Assembly (NCBI GenBank): GCA_946892665.1 | Contig: CAMPOT010000001.1 | Span: 2,082,125 to 2,146,124 of the forward strand | Reading direction: 5' to 3' | DNA length: 64,000 bases | Source of the DNA: Chryseobacterium sp. Marseille-Q5410 | GTDB taxonomy: Bacteria; Bacteroidota; Bacteroidia; Flavobacteriales; Weeksellaceae | Shown: piece after piece, positions 26,457-35,460 of the stretch | Numbering within the stretch: the stretch's first letter is position 1 | Layout: each line of letters opens with the position of its first letter | Program-made: the position numbers and the translations under genes | Notes under the pieces: generated by a model | The model's database searches: none | Seen by the model: only the letters and a program-made list of their open reading frames with translations | Told to the model about the DNA's origin: nothing

Positions 26457-29400
26457 TTGCCGAGAAAATTACTTTTATCCATTTTCATGATTACAGCATT
26501 TTGCTTTACAAATGCTCAGATTTTCACATGGAAAAACCCCAATCTTCCGAAAGACTCCACCAAAAAAGATTCAGTTATTGCAGCAAAAATTGACCGAGAT
26601 TTTTTTACCAAAGACACTTTGGATTTCATCCGAACTCCCAACAAAGTCATTCTTGATGAAGGAATCTTGGTTAAAAATACACGATCTCAAATCCTGGGCG
26701 ACCTCAATTCCAAAGGTTCCCTAATCCGAGGGATCACGTTTGGAAACAACCAAGGCCAAAGCGTACAAAGTTCGATGGATCTTCAGATTTCAGGAAAATT
26801 ATCAAAAGACGTCACGGTTTTGGCGTCGATTTCTGATCATAATTTGCCCATTCAAGCAGATGGATACACGCAAACCTTGGAAGAATTCGACAAAATATAT
26901 CTCCAACTCAATATCAAAGACCGCTCTATTCTGCGCGCCGGACATTTAGATTTGCTTGATGACAACACTTACTTCGGGCGTTATCAAAGACGAAGTATGG
27001 GTATGCAGTTTCAAACCAATTTCGGGAAAGATAACACAACTTTCGTGGATGTTTCTGCCGGAGTTGCGCGTAGCGAATTTCACCGAATTCGTTTTCAGGG
27101 TATCGAAGGAAACCAAGGTCCGTACCGACTGAACGGGAAAAACGGCGAACAATTTATCACCATTATTTCCGGATCTGAGCAGGTTTTTATTGATGGAATA
27201 TTGATGAAAAGAGGTGAAAACCAAGATTATGTCATCAATTACAATACGGGAGAAATCACTTTCACCAGTTTCAGGCCGATTTTAAAACAGAATTTTATTA
27301 CCATTTCTTATAATTACGCCAACAGAAATTACACAAGATTTTTAGTTACGGGAAATATTCAACATCAAAGAGAAAAAGCCAAATATGGTTTCAGTTGGTT
27401 TCTGGAAAATGACAATAAAAACGCTCCACTTTCTTTGAATTTAAGCAAAGAAGATCAACAGATTCTCGCCAATGCGGGCAACAATCCCGACCAAATGTAC
27501 GCACCATCCGGAACGGTTTCGGAATATGATGTAAATAAAGTTTTATATCAACTTGTCGAAGATCCGAACGGGAATTATTATGAATTTTCGACCGACCAGG
27601 CGAAGACTTTGTATCAGGTTTCTTTCACCTATTTTGGGGCAAATTCCGGCGATTATCGCATCAAGCAAACCACCAATAACGGACGTGTTTTCGAATATGT
27701 GGGAAATAATTTGGGCGATTACAAAGCAGTTCGAAAATTGTCCGCTCCACAGAAAACTCAGGTTTTTTCTGGAAATACGGAATTTTTGCTAAAAGACGGG
27801 AAATTTGGAGCAGATTTCTCCTTCAGCAATTATGATGTTAATCTTTTCTCCTCGAAAGATGCCCATCAAAATATCGGTTACGCCGGCAGGGTTTTTGGGT
27901 TTAAAACTTTTACTAAAAACGACTGGAAAGGAACCCCGAGTTTTGAATTTCAACACATTAATTCTCAATTTCATATTCTGGATCGGATCAATGATGTTGA
28001 GTTTTCCCGGGATTTCAATTTGGCGCAGGAATTTAATCAAATTACTCAAAACCGATTGATTTTCAGTTTTTTAAACCAATGGAAAAACCAATCGTTCCTG
28101 AATTATAAAATCAATTATCTCGATGAAAAAGAAAGCTATCGTGGAATAAAAAACGATCTTGATTTTGGATTTAAAAAAGGAAAAATCAGCACGAAAGGAA
28201 ACTTTTCCTACCTGGATACGAAAGCTACTTTCCAAGATACACAATACCTTCGAAGTGGCATTATCACTGAATATACGACCGAAAAAGGAAGTTGGGGAAT
28301 CGGTGCGAATATGGAAAATAATGTGAAAACTTTCAACGAAACGAAGCTTTTGGATGTGAGCAGTTTCCGCTGGAAAGAAGCATTTGTTCAGAAGAAAATC
28401 GGGGATTCTGTTCGTACAAAATTGCTGGCGAAAGCTTATTTTCGGGATAATGATTCGGTGCGCGGAAATAAATTGGAAAACATGAATCACATTTTGGGAA
28501 TCGTAGCGGAAAGCCAAATCATTAAAACTGAAAAAACCACGCTCAATGCTTTGATTCATTACCGGAAATTCTATTATCAGAATGAGGTTATTGCGGAAAA
28601 TTTCAATCAGGATTTCGTAGTGGGAAATGTGATGTACAACCAACAGTTATTTCGAAACGGGATGCGTTTGCAAGCCTTTTATGAATTAGGAAACGGGCAA
28701 GAAGCGCAACGTGAATTTCAGTATATCAAAGTGACCGATGGACAGGGCGTGTACAAATGGACCGATTACAACGGCGACGGAATACAACAGCTGGACGAAT
28801 TTGAAACTGCAGAATATTCAGATTTAGCCCAATACATAAGGGTTTATACCAATACGGTGAACTATTTACCATCCAACAAAAACAAGTTACAGCTGGCTTT
28901 GTTTGTAAATCCTTCGGTAGTTTTCAACTCGGAAAATAGATTTTTGAAACGTTGGAATTTTAATATTTCGTTGAATTCTCAAAATTCTTTTTTTAAGAGA
29001 GATCGGGTTTTTGTACTTAATCCTTTCGAGAAAAATGAAGATCAAATTCTTAAAAATCAAAATTTACTTGCATCCGCGCAATTTAATTCTACTGAAAAAT
29101 CCGGCTGGAATGGGAATTACCGTTTCATTGCTAATGATAATTTAATTAATGCCAATTTCAGCAATGAAGAACGATCACAGACTTCGCATTTGTTGAATTT
29201 AGGATATTGGTTCAATAAAAATTTCCGTGTAGATTGGGAAAATTCGGTGCATCAAATTGAAAATGCATCACAACTTTTCAGTTCTAGAAATTATCTTCTG
29301 CATAATTTCGAAACGAAACCTAAAGCCACCTATAAATTTACCGAAAAACTTCAGGCAGAAGTTTCATCAGCATGGCGACAAAAAATTCGAAAAGACGGAG

Positions 29401-29690
29401 AAGAACTGCTGAAAACCCTTGACTTAACGGGAAGTTTGCAGTGGGACTGGAAAAAAACATCGGTTCGTGGCAATTTTTCTTTTATCAATAATGATTTCAC
29501 TGGAAATAATTTCACGATTGTCGGTAACCAAATGCTTGATGGATTAAAACCCGGAAAGAACCAGGTTTGGTCGGTCTTCCTACAACAAGCGGTGAATTCT
29601 TTGATTCAACTCAACGTCAACTATGAAGGTAGAAACTCCGGAGAGCGAACCATTCACATCGGATCCGTTCAGGTAAAGGCTAGTTTTTAG
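26457..29690 (+). CDS. Very large outer-membrane beta-barrel protein, SprA-like repeats
   Basis: A 1077-residue exported protein. The signal peptide reads MPRKLLLSIFMITAFCFTNA from a TTG start; ATG at 26487 is possible but truncates the signal. From about residue 70 it is made of long amphipathic strands. The segment SLIRGITFGNNQGQSVQSSM then LQISGKLSKDVTVLASISD and IQADGYTQTLEEFDKIYLQL resembles barrel strands I know from SprA-type T9SS translocon proteins, but SprA is far larger and the protein lacks other SprA hallmarks. It ends in a strand (IHIGSVQVKASF) typical of barrel insertion. Function is unknown; it lies among T9SS cargo genes. Confidence 0.72.
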   Translation: MPRKLLLSIFMITAFCFTNAQIFTWKNPNLPKDSTKKDSVIAAKIDRDFFTKDTLDFIRTPNKVILDEGILVKNTRSQILGDLNSKGSLIRGITFGNNQGQSVQSSMDLQISGKLSKDVTVLASISDHNLPIQADGYTQTLEEFDKIYLQLNIKDRSILRAGHLDLLDDNTYFGRYQRRSMGMQFQTNFGKDNTTFVDVSAGVARSEFHRIRFQGIEGNQGPYRLNGKNGEQFITIISGSEQVFIDGILMKRGENQDYVINYNTGEITFTSFRPILKQNFITISYNYANRNYTRFLVTGNIQHQREKAKYGFSWFLENDNKNAPLSLNLSKEDQQILANAGNNPDQMYAPSGTVSEYDVNKVLYQLVEDPNGNYYEFSTDQAKTLYQVSFTYFGANSGDYRIKQTTNNGRVFEYVGNNLGDYKAVRKLSAPQKTQVFSGNTEFLLKDGKFGADFSFSNYDVNLFSSKDAHQNIGYAGRVFGFKTFTKNDWKGTPSFEFQHINSQFHILDRINDVEFSRDFNLAQEFNQITQNRLIFSFLNQWKNQSFLNYKINYLDEKESYRGIKNDLDFGFKKGKISTKGNFSYLDTKATFQDTQYLRSGIITEYTTEKGSWGIGANMENNVKTFNETKLLDVSSFRWKEAFVQKKIGDSVRTKLLAKAYFRDNDSVRGNKLENMNHILGIVAESQIIKTEKTTLNALIHYRKFYYQNEVIAENFNQDFVVGNVMYNQQLFRNGMRLQAFYELGNGQEAQREFQYIKVTDGQGVYKWTDYNGDGIQQLDEFETAEYSDLAQYIRVYTNTVNYLPSNKNKLQLALFVNPSVVFNSENRFLKRWNFNISLNSQNSFFKRDRVFVLNPFEKNEDQILKNQNLLASAQFNSTEKSGWNGNYRFIANDNLINANFSNEERSQTSHLLNLGYWFNKNFRVDWENSVHQIENASQLFSSRNYLLHNFETKPKATYKFTEKLQAEVSSAWRQKIRKDGEELLKTLDLTGSLQWDWKKTSVRGNFSFINNDFTGNNFTIVGNQMLDGLKPGKNQVWSVFLQQAVNSLIQLNVNYEGRNSGERTIHIGSVQVKASF

Positions 29691-29728
29691 GAATATAATT
29701 TTAGCAACAAAAAAAAATTTGCATCCAT

Positions 29729-29754
29729 AAAAAAAGTCCGGGAATTCCCGGACT
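29729..29754 (-). terminator. Terminator with a perfect 20-bp palindrome
   Basis: AGTCCGGGAATTCCCGGACT with a T run on the minus strand. It closes the beta-helix T9SS gene and also lies behind the converging barrel gene. Confidence 0.9.
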
Positions 29755-29777
29755 CTTAATTATAAGATAATCGTAAA

Positions 29778-31724
29778 TTATTTCTTGATCACTTTTACAG
29801 CTTTTACATCATTTCCTGTTTTTACTTTTATGATGTAAATACCAGGCGCAAGATTTCTCATATCCATAGTTCCTGAGGCTGCGTTCCATTTAGAAATTCC
29901 TACTTTTTGCCCTGCAACGTTATAAACTTCTACCGCATCAATTTTACTAGAATGTTTGATGCTCACAAAGTCTACAACAGGATTAGGATAGATTTTTACC
30001 GTACTTTTAGTAATATCATCAGTGGCCAATACTGCAGTAAATTCATCTGCGCCCATATCCGGAGTTACGGAGTTGCGTACTTCCCCATCAATGTCTACGG
30101 TTACTTCTGCTAAAGCAGTTCCTTTATCGCTAATCGCATCGTTATTTGAGGCAGTTAAGTGAAGATCAGTTGCTGAAGCAAATACCGGTGCAACATTTAA
30201 TGAATTCACATTTCCGCCAAATCCAGTTTGTACAGCTGCTAAATTCGATCTTGATGATCCAATAAAACCTAGGTTTGGTCCTGTGGTGAAATAGTTATTG
30301 TAATCGATATTTGAAAAAGAGGAATTTGCCGCTCCAGAATAAATTGCATAACGCTCGCCCGTTACAGTCTGATTATTTACAAGAATATTGTTTCTAACAT
30401 CTACAGCTCCTGCTGTTACTGAACTCAATATATTCAAGGCTGCAGGACGACCAGCTGCTGTCTGGCTAGTATTTAGAACAACAGTATTATGATAAACCTT
30501 AATTCCGGTTCCTGCTCCTGATATCACAATACCATTTCCGTTATCGGCAACTCCTCCTAAATTATATCCTCTACTGTAAACATCTCTTACGAAATTATTA
30601 GAAATCAAAACATTGCTAGAACCCGCTGCTGCATTGGAATAAATCCCATTCGACCCATATCCTGCTGTATTGGTATTGCTAATGTTGCTAACATCATTAC
30701 CCGTTACCACAACATTATTGATGGTAGCTCCTACTAAAATCCCCGAGGATGTTGAAGTGGAAGCAGTGCTTGCTCCTAAAACTTTATTACCACTGATGGT
30801 AGCATTTTTAGCATTTTGAACCGCAATTCCTCTAAAGCCCATTCTTTCTAATGGATCTGTTGAACCTATTGTATTGTCTTTAATCACAGCTCCATCATCC
30901 TGATTAGTGGCTAGCCCCAAAACAAACATTGCATTTTGGGCTCTATTGAAGGTGTTGCTCTCTACAGTTAGATAATTATTTGGTATTGTGCCTGCTGCTC
31001 CAAATGTAGGACCGGAAACCAAAATTCCTGCGATAGTTCCTGATGGAGAAAGTCCTAAAAATTTGATATTCTTTAATGTTACATGGTCTGCTCCATCGGT
31101 TGCGGTACTAGCTACCCAAAGCATCGTAGGGTTATCCGCAGCGGTAGCATCGATGTTGTTTAATATAAGATTATCACCTCCTGTTCCATCGTTACTTCCA
31201 TCGATCGTTACATAATCTGCTCCGTTTACTTTTACCAATACTGGTGCGGAACCTGAAATGGTCGCATTGACACCTGCAGCAGGTTTAATCGTCAAGGTAT
31301 TTGCAGCACTCGATCCGGCATTAGCATTAATGGTAATTGGGAAAGTCTCTGATGGATAAGTTTCATCCAGTAAATTAAATGTCACTGGACCTTCGATTGG
31401 TGCAGCATTGAAATCAGCAACAGCAGCAGTTAACGTTGGATAATTACCGGCAACACCTACGGTATAAACACCATTCAAAGCAGCTACTCCTCTGGATGAA
31501 GTTTTGATCACTGGAGCAGAAACCATTTTGGCTGCAGCTTGATTAACAGCTTCGTTATCATTAAGTTTGGCAAGTTCTGTAGGATTTTCCACAACTCTTG
31601 CGGTTTGTGCTTGGGATAGCGTTACTCCTGTTCCCATTAAAAAAAAGGCCAACGCGACCTTTACGGGGGTTCTGAAATACGTCTTTTCTAACAATTTTTC
31701 AGAAACAATGTAATTTTTTGTCAT
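29778..31724 (-). CDS. T9SS cargo protein with right-handed beta-helix
   Basis: A 648-residue secreted protein. I chose ATG 31724 (MTKNYIVSEKLLEK); an open extension to 31844 reads as leader. A long signal ends near ALAFFLMGTGVTLSQAQ. Residues 70-520 are a parallel beta-helix of the NosD/pectate-lyase type, with repeated short turns of the N/V/I pattern (VTLKNIKFLG, ATISGNKVLG, NVVVTGNDVSN, VLISNNFVRD). Near 560 is a concanavalin-like tail motif DIDGEVRNSVTPDMGADEF that often follows such helices. The last 75 residues are a type A sorting domain ending VKAVKVIKK. Probable polysaccharide binding or cleavage at the surface; no catalytic residues identified. Confidence 0.88.
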   Translation of the reverse strand: MTKNYIVSEKLLEKTYFRTPVKVALAFFLMGTGVTLSQAQTARVVENPTELAKLNDNEAVNQAAAKMVSAPVIKTSSRGVAALNGVYTVGVAGNYPTLTAAVADFNAAPIEGPVTFNLLDETYPSETFPITINANAGSSAANTLTIKPAAGVNATISGSAPVLVKVNGADYVTIDGSNDGTGGDNLILNNIDATAADNPTMLWVASTATDGADHVTLKNIKFLGLSPSGTIAGILVSGPTFGAAGTIPNNYLTVESNTFNRAQNAMFVLGLATNQDDGAVIKDNTIGSTDPLERMGFRGIAVQNAKNATISGNKVLGASTASTSTSSGILVGATINNVVVTGNDVSNISNTNTAGYGSNGIYSNAAAGSSNVLISNNFVRDVYSRGYNLGGVADNGNGIVISGAGTGIKVYHNTVVLNTSQTAAGRPAALNILSSVTAGAVDVRNNILVNNQTVTGERYAIYSGAANSSFSNIDYNNYFTTGPNLGFIGSSRSNLAAVQTGFGGNVNSLNVAPVFASATDLHLTASNNDAISDKGTALAEVTVDIDGEVRNSVTPDMGADEFTAVLATDDITKSTVKIYPNPVVDFVSIKHSSKIDAVEVYNVAGQKVGISKWNAASGTMDMRNLAPGIYIIKVKTGNDVKAVKVIKK

Positions 31725-31860
31725 AAGTTTGTTTTTTGATGTTAAACACTCACCAAATTTAAAAAAACATTGCAAATAAAAAAATAAATTTTTTAATAAT
31801 TTTAGAAAAATTGAGATTCTCTTCTGCTGATCATAATAACACATGGTTTAAAAGGATAAA

Positions 31861-33057
31861 TTAGTCCTCATAAATCACATATTTTCCTCTAATTCGTTGA
31901 AAATCTTCGAGGTCTTTTTTCCAGGAATTTTTAATTTCGTCAGCAGTTTTCCCAGAAATAATTTGTTTCCTCAACTCATCTGATCCCGCCAATTTATCAA
32001 AGAAAAGATTCTTTAGAAAGAAATTTTGATCTTTGTTTTCGTAATTTTTGTAGGCATTCAACAACCAATCAATTCGAAGTTCACGCCAATCCGAGTAATT
32101 CTGTGAGAGATTCTCTCCGTAGCATAGTTTTCCGTTCAGAAAAGGATCTTTCGCACCAAAATTGGGTTTCGGAATAAACTGAAAATTCATATTTTTCAGC
32201 CAAGGACTGCCATAAATCTGAAAGGGCAAATCGGTACCACGACCTACGGAAACCTGCGTCCCTTCAAAGAAACACAAACTTGGATATAAATTAATGGATT
32301 GATGATTCGGCAAATTTGGAGAAGGCTTATCGGAAACTCCATACCTTTGTTTTTTATGATAATTCAGCATCGGAATTAAGGTGTATTTTGCTTGAATTTT
32401 ATTACTCAACCATTGTTCGCCGTTCACCATTTTTCCGTATTCACCGATGGTTAAGCCATAAACAACGGGAATATTGTGCATTCCCACGAAACTCCTCCAC
32501 GCATCCTTCAACACCGGACCGTCGATGTAGCCATCATGCGGATTCGGTCGATCGAGAACGATAACTTCAATGTTATTTTCCGCTGCAGCTTCCATCACAT
32601 AGGTTAACGTGGAAATATAAGTATAAAAACGAACTCCAACATCCTGAATATCAAACAAAACCACATCAATATCTTTTAATTGTTCCGGTTTCGGTTTTTT
32701 GTTGCTGCCATAAAGCGAAACTATTGGAATACCGGTTTTCGTATCGACTCCGTTTTTCACATGTTCACCGGCATCTGCATCGCCCCGAAATCCGTGTTCA
32801 GGAGCGAAAATAGATTTAATTTTGACATTATTTTTCACTAAAAAATCCACTAGGAAAGTTCTGTCTTGCAACAATCCGGTTTGGTTGGTGACCACCGCAA
32901 TTGTTTTATCTTTTAACAAGGGAAGGTAAAGTTCTGGCCGATCTGCACCAGTTTTGAAACAAGAATCCGCAGTATTTTGCGCAAAATTCCAAGGGCAAAA
33001 CCCAAAATAAATTAGCACAACTAGAAGTAAATCTTTAAATTTGAGTTTTAAAATCAT
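31861..33057 (-). CDS. NamZ-type exo-beta-N-acetylmuramidase (DUF1343)
   Basis: A 398-residue exported protein of the DUF1343/GH171 family, whose characterised members (NamZ of Bacillus subtilis and Tannerella forsythia) release MurNAc from peptidoglycan fragments. ATG 33057 gives a proper signal peptide (MILKLKFKDLLLVVLIYFGF, cut after NFAQ). Family motifs visible: VTNQTGL, FAPEHGFRGDADAG, PIVSLYG, LFDIQDVGVRFYTY, RPNPHDGYIDGPVL, and SVGRGTDLPFQIYGSPW. It probably acts in the periplasm in cell-wall recycling. The start codon is four bases from that of the divergent permease gene. Confidence 0.92.
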   Translation of the reverse strand: MILKLKFKDLLLVVLIYFGFCPWNFAQNTADSCFKTGADRPELYLPLLKDKTIAVVTNQTGLLQDRTFLVDFLVKNNVKIKSIFAPEHGFRGDADAGEHVKNGVDTKTGIPIVSLYGSNKKPKPEQLKDIDVVLFDIQDVGVRFYTYISTLTYVMEAAAENNIEVIVLDRPNPHDGYIDGPVLKDAWRSFVGMHNIPVVYGLTIGEYGKMVNGEQWLSNKIQAKYTLIPMLNYHKKQRYGVSDKPSPNLPNHQSINLYPSLCFFEGTQVSVGRGTDLPFQIYGSPWLKNMNFQFIPKPNFGAKDPFLNGKLCYGENLSQNYSDWRELRIDWLLNAYKNYENKDQNFFLKNLFFDKLAGSDELRKQIISGKTADEIKNSWKKDLEDFQRIRGKYVIYED

Positions 33058-33061
33058 TTGC

Positions 33062-34291
33062 TTGAAATTTCCATTATATTTTTCCAAAAAAATAGCTTTT
33101 TCCAAAGATAACAAAAATAATCTTTCGCGCGTTATCGTCTTTATTGGTAGGCTTTCCGTTGCATTAGGCGTTATCGTTTCCTTGATCACGGTTTCCACCG
33201 GTTTGGGTTCCAAAAAAGCCATCAAAGAAAGAATGGCCGATTTTTCCGGGCACATTTCCATCAGATCCAAACAGTCCAATAATTCCTATAATTCTTCTAT
33301 TTTGAGTTCGGATGGACTTCAAATCAATAAAATAAAGGCATTACCCGATGTAGCAACCACCCAAAGTTATGTGTCGGTAAGCGGAATTTTAAGAAACGAA
33401 CATAATTTTGCGGGAATTATTTTCAAAGGAGTCGGCAAAGATTTTGATGCCGAAAGGTTCAAGAAATTTTTGATTGAAGGAACTACTCCGAAAGCTAGCG
33501 AAATAGGCTACGACAGCGGAATCTGCATTTCCAAAAAGATTGCGAACGATTTGAATCTTAAGGTGAAAGACAGTATTGTAGCAATTTTTTCTAAAGAAAA
33601 TCAAAGTCCGATATACCGAAAATTTGAAGTCGTAGGAATTTACAAAACCGACATCAAAATGATTGATGATTTATTCATCATCGGTGGAATCAATCATGCA
33701 CGAAAAATTCAGGGTATGAAAGCCGGAGAAGTTGGTGGTGTGGACGTTTTCTTGAAAAACATTAATAATATCGACGAAGACGCACCGAAAATCGACGAGC
33801 TTGTCGGGTACAAAAATTACATAGTAAAAGCCACGGACGAATATCCGCAAATCATGGATTTTATTGCAATTTTCGATACGAATATTGCTTTAATCATTGT
33901 CATCATGCTGGTTGTAGTGGTCATCAATATCGTGATGGTTTTGCTGATTCTCATCATCGAAAGAACGAATTCTATTGGGATGCTGAAAACTTTAGGAGCA
34001 AGCAACGGACAAATTCGCACTATTTTCATCAATTACACTTTGCTAATTATGATTCCCGGATTAATTATCGGAAATATTATTGGATTAGGATTTTTGCTTT
34101 TACAAAAGTATTTTGGCATCATTCAATTAAATCCGGAAAATTACTATTTAAGCGTAGTTCCGGTTGACCTCAACCTTCTTTACATTCTTGGAATTTCCCT
34201 CGGGATGCTTATTGTATCGGCCATTTCACTTATTTTACCGAGTTATTTAATAAGTAAAATTTCTCCTGTAAAAGCCATTAAATACAATTAA
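33062..34291 (+). CDS. FtsX/LolC-type ABC transporter permease
   Basis: A 409-residue inner-membrane permease of the LolC/E-MacB type. One helix near the N-terminus (VIVFIGRLSVALGVIVSLIT), a large periplasmic domain (about 45-265), then three helices in the FtsX domain (IALIIVIMLVVVVINIVMVL, YTLLIMIPGLIIGNIIGLG, LYILGISLGMLIVSAISLIL), with the coupling motif SIGMLKTLGASN. It probably works in lipoprotein release or export with an ATPase encoded elsewhere; no ATPase gene is adjacent. The start is taken as TTG 33062 (reading MKFPLYFSKKIAFSK), the usual N-terminus of the family; a further TTG at 33041 is less likely. Confidence 0.88.
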   Translation: MKFPLYFSKKIAFSKDNKNNLSRVIVFIGRLSVALGVIVSLITVSTGLGSKKAIKERMADFSGHISIRSKQSNNSYNSSILSSDGLQINKIKALPDVATTQSYVSVSGILRNEHNFAGIIFKGVGKDFDAERFKKFLIEGTTPKASEIGYDSGICISKKIANDLNLKVKDSIVAIFSKENQSPIYRKFEVVGIYKTDIKMIDDLFIIGGINHARKIQGMKAGEVGGVDVFLKNINNIDEDAPKIDELVGYKNYIVKATDEYPQIMDFIAIFDTNIALIIVIMLVVVVINIVMVLLILIIERTNSIGMLKTLGASNGQIRTIFINYTLLIMIPGLIIGNIIGLGFLLLQKYFGIIQLNPENYYLSVVPVDLNLLYILGISLGMLIVSAISLILPSYLISKISPVKAIKYN

Positions 34292-34303
34292 TATTTAAAA
34301 TTA

Positions 34304-34311
34304 TATCTTTG
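34304..34311 (+). promoter_or_regulatory. -7 box of the CBS/cysteine synthase-type gene
   Basis: TATCTTTG, exact TAnnTTTG match, predicting a leader of about 90 A/T-rich bases. Confidence 0.5.
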
Positions 34312-34407
34312 CAAATTCGTAATTAAATAAAATATTTTTACGAAAAATTCAATTCAGAAAAAGGAATTTTCCCCAGAAAAAAATATCATTTAGAAATAAA
34401 AACTTAT

Positions 34408-35388
34408 ATGAAATACGCGCAAAATATCCTCGAAACCATCGGGAATACACCACTGGTAAAGCTGAATAAAGTTTTGGGTGACAATTTTCCGGCGTTGGTT
34501 TTGGCTAAAGTAGAAACCTTCAACCCCGGAAATTCTGTTAAAGACAGAATGGCACTGAAAATGATCGAAGATGCCGAAAAAGATGGAAGATTGAAACCTG
34601 GTGGAACCATCATCGAAGGGACTTCAGGAAATACCGGAATGGGATTGGCTTTAGCGGCAATTATCAAAGGTTACAAATGTATTTTCGTAACCAATTCCAA
34701 ACAGTCGAAAGAAAAATGCGATATTCTGCGTGCAGTCGGTGCTGAAGTGATAGTTTGTCCAACTGATGTGAAACCTACTGATCCACGTTCGTATTATTCC
34801 GTTTCCAAAAGATTGGCCACCGAAACCGAAAACGGATGGTACGTAAATCAATACGACAATTTATCCAACAGACAAGCGCATTACGAGCAAACCGCTCCGG
34901 AAATATGGGAACAAACGGAAGGAAAGCTAACGCATTTCGTGGCTGGAGCTGGAACCGGCGGAACAGTGACCGGTTGTGGAAAATTTTTTAAAGAAAAAAA
35001 TTCCGACATCAAAGTGATCGGTGTGGATACTTATGGTTCGATTTTAAAAGAATTTCATGAAACCGGAGAATTGCATTACGACCATGCTTATACCTACATC
35101 ACTGAGGGAATTGGTGAAGACATCATTCCGGAAAATTACGATATGTCGGTGATTGACCATTTCGAAAAAGTAACCGATAAAGACGGGGCAATTTATGCCA
35201 GGAAATTAGCAAAAGAGGAAGGTATTTTCTGTGGATATTCCGCGGGAAGTGCGATTTCAGCGCTGGTTCAGATGAAAGATCAATTTACCAAAGATGATGT
35301 GATTGTGGTTTTGCTTCACGATCACGGCTCCCGGTATGTTGGAAAAGTTTACAATGATGACTGGATGAAAGAACAGGGTTGGTTGTAG
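34408..35388 (+). CDS. PLP-dependent cystathionine beta-synthase / cysteine synthase-type enzyme
   Basis: A 326-residue fold-type II PLP enzyme. Schiff-base Lys at about 45 in GNSVKDRMALK; substrate loop EGTSGNTGMG; phosphate-binding GAGTGGTVTG; and GYSAGSAIS. The C-terminal segment VVLLHDHGSRYVGKVYNDDWM resembles cystathionine beta-synthases more than CysK, but the regulatory CBS domains are absent. It should condense serine or an activated serine with homocysteine or sulfide; which one cannot be decided from sequence alone. It is a single gene with its own terminator. Confidence 0.9.
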   Translation: MKYAQNILETIGNTPLVKLNKVLGDNFPALVLAKVETFNPGNSVKDRMALKMIEDAEKDGRLKPGGTIIEGTSGNTGMGLALAAIIKGYKCIFVTNSKQSKEKCDILRAVGAEVIVCPTDVKPTDPRSYYSVSKRLATETENGWYVNQYDNLSNRQAHYEQTAPEIWEQTEGKLTHFVAGAGTGGTVTGCGKFFKEKNSDIKVIGVDTYGSILKEFHETGELHYDHAYTYITEGIGEDIIPENYDMSVIDHFEKVTDKDGAIYARKLAKEEGIFCGYSAGSAISALVQMKDQFTKDDVIVVLLHDHGSRYVGKVYNDDWMKEQGWL

Positions 35389-35406
35389 AATCAACGGGAA
35401 AATAAC

Positions 35407-35430
35407 AAGCGGGTTTCGGCCCGCTTTTTT
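35407..35430 (+). terminator. Terminator after the PLP enzyme gene
   Basis: AAGCGGG/CCCGCTT stem followed by six T. It also separates the converging glycosyltransferase. Confidence 0.9.
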
Positions 35431-35460
35431 GTTGCAAAATCTTTTGATGATAAAGAAAAA

